This document shows, piece by piece, positions 8,716 to 18,014 of a DNA stretch of 64,000 nt. The stretch spans positions 1 to 64,000 of the forward strand of contig JANYKN010000134.1 of NCBI GenBank assembly GCA_025361565.1, in the 5' to 3' direction. A model generated the notes under the pieces. It was not told the DNA's origin, did no database searches, and saw only the letters and a list, made by a program, of their open reading frames with translations. This DNA is from Bacteroidota bacterium (GTDB taxonomy: Bacteria; Bacteroidota; Bacteroidia; Bacteroidales; NBLH01). Position numbers and translations under genes: made by a program. How positions within the stretch are numbered: position 1 is the stretch's first letter; each line of letters opens with the position of its first letter.

Positions 8716-10146
8716 TTACACTTCCTTCAATTTCCACTTTCCTCGTTTAAAAAATATTATACCTAAAAATGCCATTGATGTTTCGGATATTAAAATAGAA
8801 TAAAAAACGCCGTTATACTCATAACCAGCATATAGAGAAAGGAAAGCAGCTAATGGGATTTCGAGCATCCAGAAAGTAAAAAAATTGATAATTGTTGGTG
8901 TTGTAGTATCGCCGGCACCATTTAAAGCTTGCACCATCACTCCTCCAATCGCGTAAGCGGGAAATCCCATGCCTATAATACGTAATGCTTTGGCTCCTAA
9001 TGCAATAACTTCTTTATCTTCGTTGCCTGCTAAAAGTGTTATAAATGAATAAGGGAAGAATACAAGAAAAATTCCAATAATTCCAAGGAAAATCATATTT
9101 GAAATGCCCGCTATCCATACCGATTTTTCGGCTCTTTGAGGTTTTTTTGCACCAAGATTTTGTCCTACAAGCGTAGCTGCAGCATTGCTTAAACCCCAGC
9201 TAGGCAAAAGTGCAAAAATAATAATTCTGATGGCTATAGTATATCCGGCAACAACATCACTTCCGTATTTGGCAAGTATTCTCATCAAAAAAATCCAACT
9301 TGAAGTAGCAATCAGAGATTGCCCTATACCACCCATTGACAGTTTAATCAGTTGAATAAATTCTTTAAGTTCGAGTTTGATAAATTTGATTTTAATCTGG
9401 ACTCTTTTTTGACCAAAAAACAATAAATAGAACTGCCATAAAACAGCTGTTCCCCTTCCAATAGTAGTTGCAACAGCAGCCCCAGCAATTCCTAATTCAG
9501 GAAATGGTCCCCACCCAAATATTAAACAAGGATCTAGAATAATATTAATGATATTGGCAAGCCAGAGTATGCGCATGGAAATTGCGGCATCGCCTGCACT
9601 GCGAAAAATGGCATTCATTACAAAAAGCAACATGATTACAGCGTTACCACTAAGCATAATCATGGTAAAGTATTTACCTTCCTGAATAGCCTTTTGTGAT
9701 ACTCCCATTAAAGATAGGATTTCTTCACTGTAAAAAAGTCCCGGTATCGAAAATAGGAAAGATGCAGATATAGCAGTTAGTATTGCAATAAAAGCTGAAG
9801 ATGCCGCTCTTTCTGGATTTTTTTCTCCAATCCGGCGTGCCACAATTGCCGTTGTGGCAGTGCTAAGTCCAATTCCAATTGCATACACCAAAGTCATTAT
9901 AGACTCTGTAATACCCACTGTTGCAATAGCATCTGCATTTATTTTTGCGACAAAATAAATGTCAACAACTACAAAAACTGATTCCAAAATCATTTCAAGA
10001 ACCATTGGAATAGCCAGTAACAGTATTGCTTTTGAAATTCTTCCTTCAGTATAATCTTTTTGGGTTCCTTTAATAGACTCTAAAACATCCACCAATAAAG
10101 ATTTGAGTCTTTTTAAAAATTCTTTTATAAATTTTAAATAGGTCAA
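8716..10146 (-). CDS. MATE family multidrug/Na+ antiporter
   Basis: A 476-residue integral membrane protein with two MatE halves and about 12 hydrophobic helices. Recognisable family stretches include IPMVLEMILESVFVVVDIYF in helix 1, ATVGITESIM, and the GLSNAAATLVGQNLGA motif that opens the second half. Members export cationic drugs or metabolites in exchange for Na+ or H+. A cytoplasmic N-terminal stretch of about 38 residues precedes the first helix. Length fits the DinF/NorM-like group; the substrate cannot be told. It lies alone, 195 bp from clpB, with an AT-rich upstream region. Confidence 0.92.
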   Translation of the reverse strand: MTYLKFIKEFLKRLKSLLVDVLESIKGTQKDYTEGRISKAILLLAIPMVLEMILESVFVVVDIYFVAKINADAIATVGITESIMTLVYAIGIGLSTATTAIVARRIGEKNPERAASSAFIAILTAISASFLFSIPGLFYSEEILSLMGVSQKAIQEGKYFTMIMLSGNAVIMLLFVMNAIFRSAGDAAISMRILWLANIINIILDPCLIFGWGPFPELGIAGAAVATTIGRGTAVLWQFYLLFFGQKRVQIKIKFIKLELKEFIQLIKLSMGGIGQSLIATSSWIFLMRILAKYGSDVVAGYTIAIRIIIFALLPSWGLSNAAATLVGQNLGAKKPQRAEKSVWIAGISNMIFLGIIGIFLVFFPYSFITLLAGNEDKEVIALGAKALRIIGMGFPAYAIGGVMVQALNGAGDTTTPTIINFFTFWMLEIPLAAFLSLYAGYEYNGVFYSILISETSMAFLGIIFFKRGKWKLKEV

Positions 10147-10392
10147 TTTAGTTAGTTCTTTATTAATATTGCAAAGTAAATATTATAATAAGGTTAAAAC
10201 AAACCAATTTTCAGGGATGATGTTACTTTTAGTTTGGTGAAGCATGGAAAACAAAAGAAAATTAAATAATAAAAATTAGTTTATTTGATTTATTGGTGGG
10301 ATAATACGATTAAATCATTGGATAATGGTTTATAATAGAACCGCCAATAAAATTTCTCTTGGCAGTTCATTAAAAATAAAATATCAGCAAAA

Positions 10393-10638
10393 CTACAATT
10401 TTGCATGAGAACCATCGCAAAAAGGTGGATTTTTTGTGTTTTTACATCCGCACCAAGCATTTTTACCTTCTTTTAAAATGCTTGTTTTTAAGGGAGCAAA
10501 TGCTGAACCTTTATGTGAGCCATCACAAAATGGTTGTTTGGAACTTTTACCACATGCACACCAATAATAATCTTTTAATTCATTATTAAGTACATAAGGC
10601 GATTTTTGAGCAATTACCGGTTTTTCCATTTTCTTCAT
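10393..10638 (-). CDS. Double CDGSH iron-sulfur domain protein
   Basis: Only 81 residues but two complete CDGSH motifs: C27-A-C29-x8-C38-D-G-S-H42 and C63-G-C65-x8-C74-D-G-S-H78. Each should bind a [2Fe-2S] cluster by three Cys and one His, as in the mitoNEET/Miner2 family. There is no membrane segment, so it should be a soluble cytoplasmic electron-transfer or cluster-transfer protein. ATG at 10638 is used; a second ATG three codons later (10629) is an alternative. An imperfect hairpin lies downstream (10338-10368). It is monocistronic. Confidence 0.92.
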   Translation of the reverse strand: MKKMEKPVIAQKSPYVLNNELKDYYWCACGKSSKQPFCDGSHKGSAFAPLKTSILKEGKNAWCGCKNTKNPPFCDGSHAKL

Positions 10639-10800
10639 TTTTAGTTATGAGTAATTTAATACACTATCTTAAAACATTGTAATTTACCAATAAAAATTGA
10701 ATTGATTGGTTATCAATAGAGTAATAAATTTGAATTGCTAGTTTATTAGTTGTTTATCATGCAATTACATAAATAGTCAGGTTGGGATAGCTTGCTTTAT

Positions 10801-13137
10801 TTATTTAAGCTTTTTAGGAAAATAATACGATATTCTTCTAATAAAAGCATCGGTATATCCTAAATTGTAAATATATTTTAATTCATTCGAAGCTTTATCC
10901 TCTGAATTATACTCGCCATATGTATATTTATAATAATTTCCTGTAAAATACATTTGTATATTTTTCAATTTTTTAAAATAGTCCCCGCTTACAGGCTTGC
11001 TAAAAGCTCCAATTTGGATTGTAAATATGCTATCATATTCCGAAATATTGACTTTTTCTATTTCCCCCTTTTCTATTAAGTATACTTCTGGAATGTTAAT
11101 TTGTTTTATAATCAGCTGATTGGTAGTGTCGGATTGGATTTTGAATTCGACCCTTCTATTGTAAGGAAGTGATTGCCAAACGTATGAACCATCTTTGTAA
11201 TTATTAATGGTAAGTTGATTTTTTTCTCCATCTCCCCGATAAGTTATTTGATCAGGATTAACTCCATGTTTTGTTATAAAATCATATACAGATTGCGCTC
11301 TTTGTTTTGAAAGTTTTAGATTATAGGTTTCGGGGCCTTGTGTATCCGAGTATCCTATAATTTCAATTTTGGTTGTTGGATTTGTTTTAAGATAACTAGT
11401 CAATTTTAATAGGTTCGTTTTAAAATAAGATACTTCAGCATTGTTAATCTTGAATAGGATATTTTCAATTATACTCTTGTTTTTATCTTCATACAAATCA
11501 CTATCCTGAAATGATTTAATTATCGGGTTAACAATCCCAACATATTCATTACATGGCTTTTGGGTTTTCATTTCAATAGGCTTATAGATAACCTGATAAT
11601 CTGCACTATCACTTATGTGAAAGTTTTCAACATGAACTTCTTTGTCATTCATTTGATATACAGCCTTGTAATTTTTACCTCTTGTTAAAATGAACAAGTA
11701 TTTACCTGTTATAGAATTTGGTTTATATATTCCAACCGCCTCATTGTTTGCACTATCGTAAATTAGAATTTGTACATTACCAATTTCTGATTTACATGCG
11801 GTAACTATACCTTTAACTATAGTAACTGGTTTTTCTTCGGCTTCAGGTAAGCCCATCATATAAATATCTGTATTTCCAAAACCTTCGTCACGATAAGAAG
11901 CAAAATAAGCTCGTTTTCCGTCGGGAGTGGTATTAAAGAATGCATCATCTTCAGTTGTATTTACCGGATAACCAAGGTTTTCAGCCTTGCTCCAGGTTCC
12001 AAATTCATTCTTTTTGCTTGTAAAAATATCAAATCCTCCCATCGTTTCATGCCCTTTTGAACTAAAATATAGCGTAATTCCATCAGGATGGATAAAAGGC
12101 CCTTCCTCATCTTTAGCGGTATTGATGGTTGGTCCTAGATTAATCGCTTTTCCCCAACTTCCGTCAGATTGTCTGTCGGATTGATAGATATCAAGGCCAC
12201 CAAAGCCTCCTGGTCTGTCACTTGTAAAATATAAGTGCTTATTGTCTGTCGAAATTGTTGCATGTGTTTCTCTATACCGTGTATTTATATTATTCCCAAG
12301 ACTAACTGGTTTAGACCACTTATCTCCAATCAAATTACTAACCAGTATGCTTCCTTCTTCCAAATCTCGGTAAATAAGTAATTGCTGCCCATCAGGTGAA
12401 AGGCTTATTGAAGCTTCGTGTGCTTCAGTATTAATTAAAGTACTTATTCCTTTTGGCGACGACCAGTTTTTTCCATTAAAATTGGAAATGTAAATATCTT
12501 CGTTATATTGTCCGTCAGGTTTTGCTTTTTCACCTTCAAATTGTTTTCTGCGCGAAGTAAAAATGAGAACAGATTCATCTGCTGTTACTACCGGGCTATG
12601 ATCTGAATATTTTGAGTTAATACTATCGCCTAAATTTGTTATTTGAATGTTAATCGGGTGTAACTTATATTGAATGCCATAGTTGCATTCTTGAATTTCA
12701 TCTTCAATAGCAGTAAGCATTTCTTTATTTTTAACTTCGGCCTTCATTGATTGAAATACCTCAATGGCTTTTTCAAAATCATAACTTTTATGATATGATT
12801 TTCCTAAATAAAATTTGGCTTCAATAGCTAAAACATTTTGTGAATTTGATTGTTCGAAAATATCAACTGATTTTTGAAGATAAGCTATTGCCTGAGATTT
12901 CTTTAAAACTGTATTTAAATAACAATAACCAATTTTAAAATTTAGAATTGGATCATTAGGTTTATCTTCAAGCAAACCTTTACTTAATTGAATTGCACCT
13001 TCAAAATTTCCTTCGTTGATTAATTCATCTAGCTTTGAATTAATTTCTTGAGAAATAGCATTTTGCGAGCTCAAAATGAACACAATACTAAAGAGGACAT
13101 TTTTAAAAGACATGTAGATGAAGTATTTTATTTTCAT
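10801..13137 (-). CDS. PorE-like envelope protein: TPR, PD40 propeller, OmpA, SPOR
   Basis: A 778-residue exported protein. In order: signal peptide (1-29), TPR-like helices (about 30-150), PD40/WD40-like beta-propeller with repeated FTSDRPGGFGGLDIY-type strands (about 170-450), a small carboxypeptidase-regulatory-like beta domain (about 455-520), an OmpA C-terminal peptidoglycan-binding domain with LSKQRAQSVYDFI (about 560-680), and a SPOR-like tail (FTIQIGAFS...YTYGEYNSEDKASNELKYI, about 695-770). The first four match PorE of the type IX secretion system; the SPOR tail is extra. Two paralogues lie at 13972 and 22014. An internal Met (residue 9) is an alternative start. It probably sits in the periplasm, attached to peptidoglycan. 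Confidence 0.82.
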   Translation of the reverse strand: MKIKYFIYMSFKNVLFSIVFILSSQNAISQEINSKLDELINEGNFEGAIQLSKGLLEDKPNDPILNFKIGYCYLNTVLKKSQAIAYLQKSVDIFEQSNSQNVLAIEAKFYLGKSYHKSYDFEKAIEVFQSMKAEVKNKEMLTAIEDEIQECNYGIQYKLHPINIQITNLGDSINSKYSDHSPVVTADESVLIFTSRRKQFEGEKAKPDGQYNEDIYISNFNGKNWSSPKGISTLINTEAHEASISLSPDGQQLLIYRDLEEGSILVSNLIGDKWSKPVSLGNNINTRYRETHATISTDNKHLYFTSDRPGGFGGLDIYQSDRQSDGSWGKAINLGPTINTAKDEEGPFIHPDGITLYFSSKGHETMGGFDIFTSKKNEFGTWSKAENLGYPVNTTEDDAFFNTTPDGKRAYFASYRDEGFGNTDIYMMGLPEAEEKPVTIVKGIVTACKSEIGNVQILIYDSANNEAVGIYKPNSITGKYLFILTRGKNYKAVYQMNDKEVHVENFHISDSADYQVIYKPIEMKTQKPCNEYVGIVNPIIKSFQDSDLYEDKNKSIIENILFKINNAEVSYFKTNLLKLTSYLKTNPTTKIEIIGYSDTQGPETYNLKLSKQRAQSVYDFITKHGVNPDQITYRGDGEKNQLTINNYKDGSYVWQSLPYNRRVEFKIQSDTTNQLIIKQINIPEVYLIEKGEIEKVNISEYDSIFTIQIGAFSKPVSGDYFKKLKNIQMYFTGNYYKYTYGEYNSEDKASNELKYIYNLGYTDAFIRRISYYFPKKLK

Positions 13138-13395
13138 TTCCTGATAACTGATTTTATGATGAAATTGAATATTATACCAGAATTTAAATCGAAATAAATT
13201 TACTTCTATTTTTTAAAATGCACCTAATTATTTTTATCTTTCTTTTAGTCTAAACGGAAAATTTTTCTGAGCAGGATTTCTGATTTATACAATTTCAGGT
13301 TAATCATTATCTTGGCTAAAGAGGGGTATAACATTAATAATCACTGAATGATAATCAAAAGGCTGTTTAAATTACATAGCAATATTATTAATACA

Positions 13396-13938
13396 TCAAA
13401 AGGCAATTGATTTTAATAAATGTTGTAGAATATAAACATCTTTCCAACCATTTGGAGTGAATTTCCATTGTTTAAGTTTACCTGTAATCTCATAGCCCAT
13501 ACGCTGGAATAATTTTAAACTTGGTAAATTATCTTCGTTTATTTTACAATGGATTTGTTGCAAATTAAGGTGACTAAATGAATACTCTTCAATAAGATTT
13601 AATGCTTCACCAGCATAGCCTTTATTTCGATTTTCTTCATTAGCAATAAGGATTCCAATGCCTGCACGTTTGTTATATAAATCAATATCGAATAAATCAA
13701 TTGTTCCTATCGATTGGTCGTATCCTTTTGAACTTAAATCAATTATCAGTCTTAATTGTTTCGATTCAATAATATCACGATGACTGTTTTCGATGTATTG
13801 GTGTAAAATATATTTAGAATATGGAGTAAGAGTATTACTCACTTCCCATATGGACGGATTATTTTCCCATTCATACAATAATTCTAGATCTGTAGGTTCA
13901 AGTGCCCTTAGTTTTAAGATATCATTTTTCAAGAGCAT
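13396..13938 (-). CDS. GNAT acetyltransferase (RimJ/SpeG-like)
   Basis: A 180-residue GNAT protein of the Acetyltransf_3 type. The acetyl-CoA binding signature is R103-N-K-G-Y-A-G110, followed by the helix and the strand LQQIHCKINEDNLPSLKLFQ with the conserved Asn-x-x-S-x-x-x-F pattern and MGYEITGKLKQW. It resembles spermidine or ribosomal-protein N-acetyltransferases; the substrate cannot be set. It is cytoplasmic. Its ATG lies 33 bp after the stop of the PorE-like gene transcribed before it, so the two may be co-transcribed, though a functional link is not evident. Confidence 0.85.
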   Translation of the reverse strand: MLLKNDILKLRALEPTDLELLYEWENNPSIWEVSNTLTPYSKYILHQYIENSHRDIIESKQLRLIIDLSSKGYDQSIGTIDLFDIDLYNKRAGIGILIANEENRNKGYAGEALNLIEEYSFSHLNLQQIHCKINEDNLPSLKLFQRMGYEITGKLKQWKFTPNGWKDVYILQHLLKSIAF

Positions 13939-13971
13939 ATTCCAACGTATTTGAGTTAATTAAAATATGCA

Positions 13972-16182
13972 CTAAATGTCACATTCCAATTCTTTTAAAG
14001 ATGTTTTTTTATAATTGTATTTGTAATCTTTATTTTTTAATTCAGCAGGAATATTGGCGATAGGTTTTACTAAAAGAGTATATGCTCCTTGCTTAATTAC
14101 CCGGAATTCAATTCTTCTGTTGAACCTTTGGCCTTCTTTATTCCAGGTTCCATCTGGATTTTTATTTAAGGCTATCGGGTTTTCTTCTCCATAGGCCACA
14201 ACTACTGCTTGTTCTGGCTTCACTTTATGCTTGATTAAATAGTCTTTGATTGCTTCGCCTCGTTTTAGTGAAAGATCTACATTATATTTTGCTCTTCCAA
14301 GAGCATCAGCATAAGCTCCGATTTCAATAACAGCTTCGGGATTGTTGCTTAGATATTCAGCTAATTTATTTAAGCTTAAATTGTTTTCATTTAATTGCGC
14401 CTGATTCGATGGGAAAAGAATATTTTCAGCCTTTATACTTTCGTCATAGACAATTCCATTCTCATCAATATTGTCGATATTAATATTTCCAGCAAATTCT
14501 TGTTCTACCATCATATTTAACTCCTCGTCTTTGCATGGAGGATCTGCAGGTATTTGTACTGCTTTATACAATTGTTGATAGGCAGCATTATCAGGTACTG
14601 CCAGTTGTTCCTCATTAATTATTTTTCCTCCAGCTTCGAAAATTACATTGTACTTTCCTCCTCTGTTGAGAACGAATAAAAATTTACCTGTTTTGGAGTT
14701 AGGAGTGTAAATACCAACAACGGTATCAGTTTTTGCATCCATTACTGTGATAGATACATCAGGCAAATGGCCTCTGCAAATATACACTTTACCAGTCATA
14801 ACTGTCATATTGGGTGCTTCACTTTTCTCTAAATCAATTCTATAGATGTCTGTTCTTCCATAGTTAGTAATATTGTATGATGATTCTCCTGATGCTTGGT
14901 TTGAAGCATAGTAAGAACTTTTTCTATTAGCGGTAGTTGTATAAAAAATATCATCTGACGAAGTGTTAATCGGAAATCCTATATTTTCAGGTTTAGTCCA
15001 TGTTCCAAATTCATTAAGTTTGGAGCTAAAAATGTCAAAACCACCAAGGCCACCAAGGCCTTTTGAACTGAAATAAAGCGTAACTCCATCAGGATGTATA
15101 AAAGGAGCTCTTTCATCTTCAGAGGTATTGATTCCTGGTCCCAAATTTTTTGCTTCACTCCATTCTCCATTTAATAATTTATAAGCTACATAAATATCCA
15201 AACCTCCATATCCACCTTTTCTATCACTAGTAAAATAAAGTTGGTTACCATCAAATGAAATTGAAGCGTCAGTTTCTCTTGCTTTAGTATTGATAGTTGG
15301 GCCAAGTTTTGTAGGTACTGACCATGTGTCTCCACTTAAATTACTTTCGTAAATACTTCCATCATCGTCAGATTTATAGATAAGCAATTTTTGTCCATCT
15401 ACCGATAAGCCAACAGAGGCTTCATGCTCAGAAGTATTGATGTTGTCGCTGATACTTACTGGTTTTGACCAATTCCCAGAATCATTATAGGATATATAGA
15501 TGTTTTCATCATATTCACCATCCATGTCGGGTTCTTTGCTAAAAGGGCCAGGCCTGCGCGAAGTGAATATAAGAACTTTTTCATCCGCAGATAAAACCGG
15601 ACTATGTTCACTGTATTCCGAATTAATCGTTTCGCCAAGATTTACGCTTGTAAAAAGGACAGGAGCATCGTGTAATGCGGTTCCTTCCTGACACCTGGAT
15701 ATTTCTTTGTCTATAATATCCAACAATTGTTTATTGGTTGTCAGGCTTTTAAGTTCAACATATTGATTAAGTGCGTCATTAAAGCGATAGTTAGCTTGAT
15801 ATGCTTTTGCCAGATAAAAGCTATGCTCAAGAAATTCTGTATTTTTTTTCTTTTTTTTCCCAACATTTTTAACTGACTTTTCAATATATTCAATTGCTTT
15901 ATCTTTCTGGAGAGCTGTATTTAAATAGCAAAATCCAAGTTTGAAATTAATATCTGCATTATTAGGATCTTCTTCAAGCATTCTTTGATAGAGATTGATG
16001 GCTCCGTCAAAATTTTCGTTATCTATATAGCCATCTGCTAGATAGAATTTTTCATCGCCTGTACCTTGCGAAAATGATGGCGTTATAAAAGGAAAAATCG
16101 ATAGTAATATTAAAATGATGGCTTTTGTTTGAACCAATGATTTTAAATATTGTATTGTAATAGACGTGGATATTATATACAT
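13972..16182 (-). CDS. PorE-like envelope protein: TPR, PD40 propeller, OmpA
   Basis: A 736-residue paralogue of the 10801 and 22014 products. It has a signal peptide (hydrophobic 20-38, ending SFSQ), TPR-like repeats (about 45-160), a PD40 propeller (about 185-460, with strands such as FTSDRKGGYGGLDIY), a carboxypeptidase-regulatory-like domain (about 470-540) and an OmpA C-terminal domain (about 585-700, LSLKRGEAIKDYLIKH, FNRRIEFRV). It lacks the SPOR tail of its neighbour. The layout is that of PorE, a peptidoglycan-linked component of type IX secretion, but other PD40-OmpA proteins exist. It heads a likely two-gene unit with the GNAT gene. Confidence 0.82.
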   Translation of the reverse strand: MYIISTSITIQYLKSLVQTKAIILILLSIFPFITPSFSQGTGDEKFYLADGYIDNENFDGAINLYQRMLEEDPNNADINFKLGFCYLNTALQKDKAIEYIEKSVKNVGKKKKKNTEFLEHSFYLAKAYQANYRFNDALNQYVELKSLTTNKQLLDIIDKEISRCQEGTALHDAPVLFTSVNLGETINSEYSEHSPVLSADEKVLIFTSRRPGPFSKEPDMDGEYDENIYISYNDSGNWSKPVSISDNINTSEHEASVGLSVDGQKLLIYKSDDDGSIYESNLSGDTWSVPTKLGPTINTKARETDASISFDGNQLYFTSDRKGGYGGLDIYVAYKLLNGEWSEAKNLGPGINTSEDERAPFIHPDGVTLYFSSKGLGGLGGFDIFSSKLNEFGTWTKPENIGFPINTSSDDIFYTTTANRKSSYYASNQASGESSYNITNYGRTDIYRIDLEKSEAPNMTVMTGKVYICRGHLPDVSITVMDAKTDTVVGIYTPNSKTGKFLFVLNRGGKYNVIFEAGGKIINEEQLAVPDNAAYQQLYKAVQIPADPPCKDEELNMMVEQEFAGNINIDNIDENGIVYDESIKAENILFPSNQAQLNENNLSLNKLAEYLSNNPEAVIEIGAYADALGRAKYNVDLSLKRGEAIKDYLIKHKVKPEQAVVVAYGEENPIALNKNPDGTWNKEGQRFNRRIEFRVIKQGAYTLLVKPIANIPAELKNKDYKYNYKKTSLKELECDI

Positions 16183-16604
16183 TTCCGAAGTGTTTCCTTG
16201 TTTTTTATATTGTTATTTTCAATTGGTCGAAATAAAAAAGCAAATTTAATATAATTACCTCTAATTTTACGTGCTTTTTCAAGTGCATATATTAATTTAT
16301 CTTCAATATACGTTCCATCCTTATTTATTAAGGAATTATTTCTTCCAAATCAAATATTTTTTTGATAAGCCGAAATTATAATTTTACAACCAATATTTTA
16401 TGAAGATAATCTATATTATTGATTGTTATAAATATAATAGCGTGAAAACTATTTTTTCAAATTTTATGGAATTATTGATTTTATTGATATTTGTACCCTT
16501 TTTGAATATTTAACGGAGTATATCGAATTTTATTTTTTATTGAATCATAAATGTAATATCCAACAAATTTTTAAGTTTTATTATAATACAAAATATCAAT
16601 AGGT
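16183..16604. other. Gene-free AT-rich interval, 422 bp
   Basis: No ORF with coding character and no hairpin with a T-tract was seen. A minus-strand TAAATTTG (16241-16248) could be a -7 box for the PorE-like gene starting at 16182, but there is no matching -33 box. Confidence 0.4.
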
Positions 16605-17906
16605 TTAAATCTCTTTGTTTAAATCAAATGATTCTAAAATATCGGCTACTCTTTTTAGGAACATTCCTCCAAGCGCACCATCAACCACTCTGTGGTCATA
16701 TGACATTGACATAATCATCATTTGCCTGATTCCTATTGTATCTCCAAGTGGTGATTCAATTACAACTGGTTTCTTTTTTATTGCTCCAATTGCTATAATT
16801 GCAACTTCAGGCTGGTTAATAATAGGTGTTCCAGTTATATTTCCAAATGTGCCTAAATTGGTAATTGTAAATGTTCCTCCTTGGATTTCATCAGGTTTAA
16901 GCTTGTTTGAACGTGCTCTATCAGCAAGATCATTTACTTTTTTTGTTATGCCCAAAAGACTTAGTTCTGCTGCGTTTTTAATAACAGGCACAATTAAATT
17001 GCCGCTGGGTAAAGCTGTAGCCATTCCAATATTGATTTGTTTTTTTACTATGATATTAGTGTTATCAACAGAAACATTAATCATCGGAAATTCTTTAATT
17101 GCCTGAACAATAGCCTCAATAAAAACAGGAGTGAAGGTAATCTTTTCTTTATACTTACTATAAAATGTTTCTTTTACCATATTACGCCATGTAACCATTG
17201 CAGTGAGATCTACTTCAACAAAAGAGGTTACATGTGCCGATATTTTCTTTGATTCAATCATATATGATGCGATCAGTTTGCGCATTCTATCCATTTCAAC
17301 GATTTCATCAGAATTACTGGTTGGAATATTTACTTTTGCCTTTTCAATTATTAAAGATTCTTCTATTTCAGGCGATTTATTTTTTTTATTGGCTAAGGAT
17401 AATACGTCTTCTTTTGTTATCCGATTGGCAAGTCCTGTGCCTGAAATTTTATCAAGTTCATTAAGGGCAATTCCTTCTATGCTTGCAATATTTCTGACAA
17501 GTGGAGATAAATATTTTTCTGATGCAGTTTTACTTTTATACAGAATATTTTCAACTTGTGTAGTTTGTGATTTTGGTTTTTCTAATGCAATTGTAGTTAT
17601 GTCAAAAATTTCTTTGGTTAAAGGAATGGGTATTTCTTTGCTTTTATCCAAAGAATTTTCTTCTGCTTCAATATTTATAATTACAACCAAATCACCAACT
17701 TGTGCAATCTCTCCTTCCTTAAAAAGAAATTTCTCAATTCGTCCACTTTTAGGAGCAACTATCTCGGTATCAATTTTATCTGTAGCTATTTCAACTAAAA
17801 TATCGTCTTCAATTACTAAATCGCCAACATTTTTGAGATATTTTATGATGCTGGCTTCGGTGATTCCTTCACCCATAGCCGGTATGCGAATTTCCAATTG
17901 TTTCAT
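16605..17906 (-). CDS. 2-oxoacid dehydrogenase complex E2 (lipoyl acyltransferase)
   Basis: A 433-residue E2 protein. Residues 1-78 form a lipoyl domain with the lipoylated lysine in ATDK44I; residues about 130-170 form the E3/E1-binding domain (LSPLVRNIASIEGIALNELD, then GRITKEDVL-like end); residues about 205-433 form the chloramphenicol-acetyltransferase-like catalytic core, with active-site H405 and D409 in DHRVVDG. The single lipoyl domain and the sequence style suggest a branched-chain or 2-oxoglutarate complex E2; the acyl group cannot be fixed. It acts in the cytoplasm. No E1 or E3 genes lie beside it, so those subunits must be encoded elsewhere. Confidence 0.92.
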   Translation of the reverse strand: MKQLEIRIPAMGEGITEASIIKYLKNVGDLVIEDDILVEIATDKIDTEIVAPKSGRIEKFLFKEGEIAQVGDLVVIINIEAEENSLDKSKEIPIPLTKEIFDITTIALEKPKSQTTQVENILYKSKTASEKYLSPLVRNIASIEGIALNELDKISGTGLANRITKEDVLSLANKKNKSPEIEESLIIEKAKVNIPTSNSDEIVEMDRMRKLIASYMIESKKISAHVTSFVEVDLTAMVTWRNMVKETFYSKYKEKITFTPVFIEAIVQAIKEFPMINVSVDNTNIIVKKQINIGMATALPSGNLIVPVIKNAAELSLLGITKKVNDLADRARSNKLKPDEIQGGTFTITNLGTFGNITGTPIINQPEVAIIAIGAIKKKPVVIESPLGDTIGIRQMMIMSMSYDHRVVDGALGGMFLKRVADILESFDLNKEI

Positions 17907-18014
17907 TCAACTATTTTTTAAATTTTATCAATTACCTTATTAAGCAACTTTAAAGAAAACATTAGTGATCTGTTTTATTAATTATACGTTTCAAAAGTAT
18001 TCAAATTATATAAT

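Noticed and set aside
10338-10368. Hairpin GAACCGCCAA/TTGGCAGTTC after the CDGSH gene
   Set aside because: The stem has a mismatch and no T-run follows on the minus strand, so I did not list it as a terminator.
17203-17943. Open frame of 246 codons on the plus strand
   Set aside because: It lies antisense to the E2 gene, which has clear lipoyl and catalytic motifs; the translated sequence has no family features.
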